This document shows positions 8,158 through 9,495 of a stretch of DNA of 9,495 nt, piece by piece (the stretch's first letter is position 1; each line of letters starts with the position of its first letter). A program made the position numbers and the translations under genes. The notes below the pieces were generated by a model. The model worked only from the letters and a program-made list of their open reading frames with translations. It was not told the origin of the DNA and did no database searches. Source of the stretch: Burkholderiaceae bacterium (GTDB lineage Bacteria; Pseudomonadota; Gammaproteobacteria; Burkholderiales; Burkholderiaceae_C); contig JALOSD010000100.1 in the NCBI GenBank assembly GCA_025458585.1, positions 1 through 9,495 on the forward strand, in the 5' to 3' direction.

Positions 8158-8168
8158 TTGTGCCACAA
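8158..8168. promoter_or_regulatory. Perfect 11-base palindrome TTGTGCCACAA next to the LexA box
   Basis: TTGTG-C-CACAA directly abuts the LexA box and lies in the expected recA 5' leader. It could be a small operator or a short mRNA hairpin. It is short enough to be chance, and no factor can be named. Confidence 0.3.
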
Positions 8169-8184
8169 TCCAAGCGATGAAACC

Positions 8185-8190
8185 GGAGAA
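8185..8190 (+). promoter_or_regulatory. recA: Ribosome binding site that decides the recA start
   Basis: GGAGAA lies four bases before ATG 8195 (six from the GGAG core). The upstream in-frame ATG 8177 has no such site, and its six extra residues (MKPENR) contain this very Shine-Dalgarno sequence. ATG 8195 is therefore preferred. Confidence 0.65.
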
Positions 8191-8194
8191 CCGC

Positions 8195-9203
<1,009 letters not shown>

Positions 9204-9234
9204 CGCCCGCGCAGCCGACGCCGCGCAGCGGCCG

Positions 9235-9495
9235 ATGCCCACGGCACCGTCGCTGAAGGCACGGGCGCTGCGCCTGCTCGCGCAGCGCGAGCACAGCCGC
9301 AGCGAGCTGCGGCACAAGTTGCTCGCGCACGCGCTGCAGGCCGAGGTCGCGAAGCGCCCGCCGCCCGACGACGGCTCCACATGCGGCGACGACGTGCGCG
9401 CCGCGGCGACCGGGACGGTCGACGAACTGCTCGACGCGCTCGAGGCTGCCGGGCACTTGAGCGAGGCGCGGTTCGTCGAATCGCGTGTCCATTGC
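9235..9495 (+). CDS. recX: Regulatory protein RecX, N-terminal part (partial, runs off the window)
   Basis: An open frame from ATG 9235 continues to the last base, 87 codons without a stop. RecX binds RecA filaments and limits RecA activity. The RecX pattern is visible: KARALRLLAQREHSRSELRHKL (helix-repeat opening), a divergent insert of about 30 residues rich in Pro/Asp/Ala, then VDELLDALEAAGHLSEARFVESRVH, the usual second-helix block with the conserved RF(V/A)ES. It begins 31 bases after the in-frame recA stop, as in many proteobacteria, and is probably cotranscribed with recA. The frameshifted recA reading would instead overlap the recX start by 22 bases. The remaining C-terminal half is outside the window. 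Confidence 0.87.
   Translation, partial: MPTAPSLKARALRLLAQREHSRSELRHKLLAHALQAEVAKRPPPDDGSTCGDDVRAAATGTVDELLDALEAAGHLSEARFVESRVHC

Noticed and set aside
8177..8194. Earlier ATG for recA
   Set aside because: The six extra codons contain the Shine-Dalgarno sequence of ATG 8195, and no ribosome site precedes 8177.

Overview
The window is GC-rich DNA from a betaproteobacterium, most likely order Burkholderiales near the Rubrivivax/Leptothrix/Methylibium group. This rests on the mreBCD-mrdA-rodA order, the MreC, MreD, PBP2 and RodA sequences, a TctE-like kinase, and recA followed by recX. The placement is by recognition, not by a database search.

Layout. Positions 1-4808 (+) hold a rod-shape and elongasome operon: the 3' end of mreB, then mreC, mreD, mrdA (PBP2) and rodA, tightly packed or overlapping. 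Positions 4809-4949 are a hairpin-rich intergenic segment that looks like a dispersed repeat. Positions 4950-5840 (+) encode a beta-hydroxyacid (3-hydroxyisobutyrate-type) dehydrogenase. It converges on a two-component system on the minus strand: a TctE-like histidine kinase (5848-7269) preceded by its OmpR/TctD-like response regulator (7373-8044). Positions 8045-8194 are a divergent control region with a LexA (SOS) box and a sigma-70-like -35 facing recA. Then come recA (8195-9203) and the start of recX (9235 to the window edge).

Function. MreB/C/D, PBP2 and RodA form the lateral-wall peptidoglycan machine. RodA polymerises glycan, PBP2 cross-links it, and MreC/MreD tie the enzymes to MreB filaments. 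RecA and its modulator RecX belong to recombination and the SOS response.

No undescribed system was found. What stands out is that essential or highly conserved genes carry sequence lesions. recA has a perfect 43-bp tandem duplication that shifts the frame in loop L2, and separately lacks 28 codons in frame near its 3' end. mreC has no stop codon and mreD has no normal start codon at their junction, so mreC reads open through mreD into mrdA. The kinase has conserved N-terminal residues upstream of its only usable start. Several such defects within 9.5 kb point first to assembly or sequencing errors. Real recA damage would be biologically striking, so the raw reads decide.
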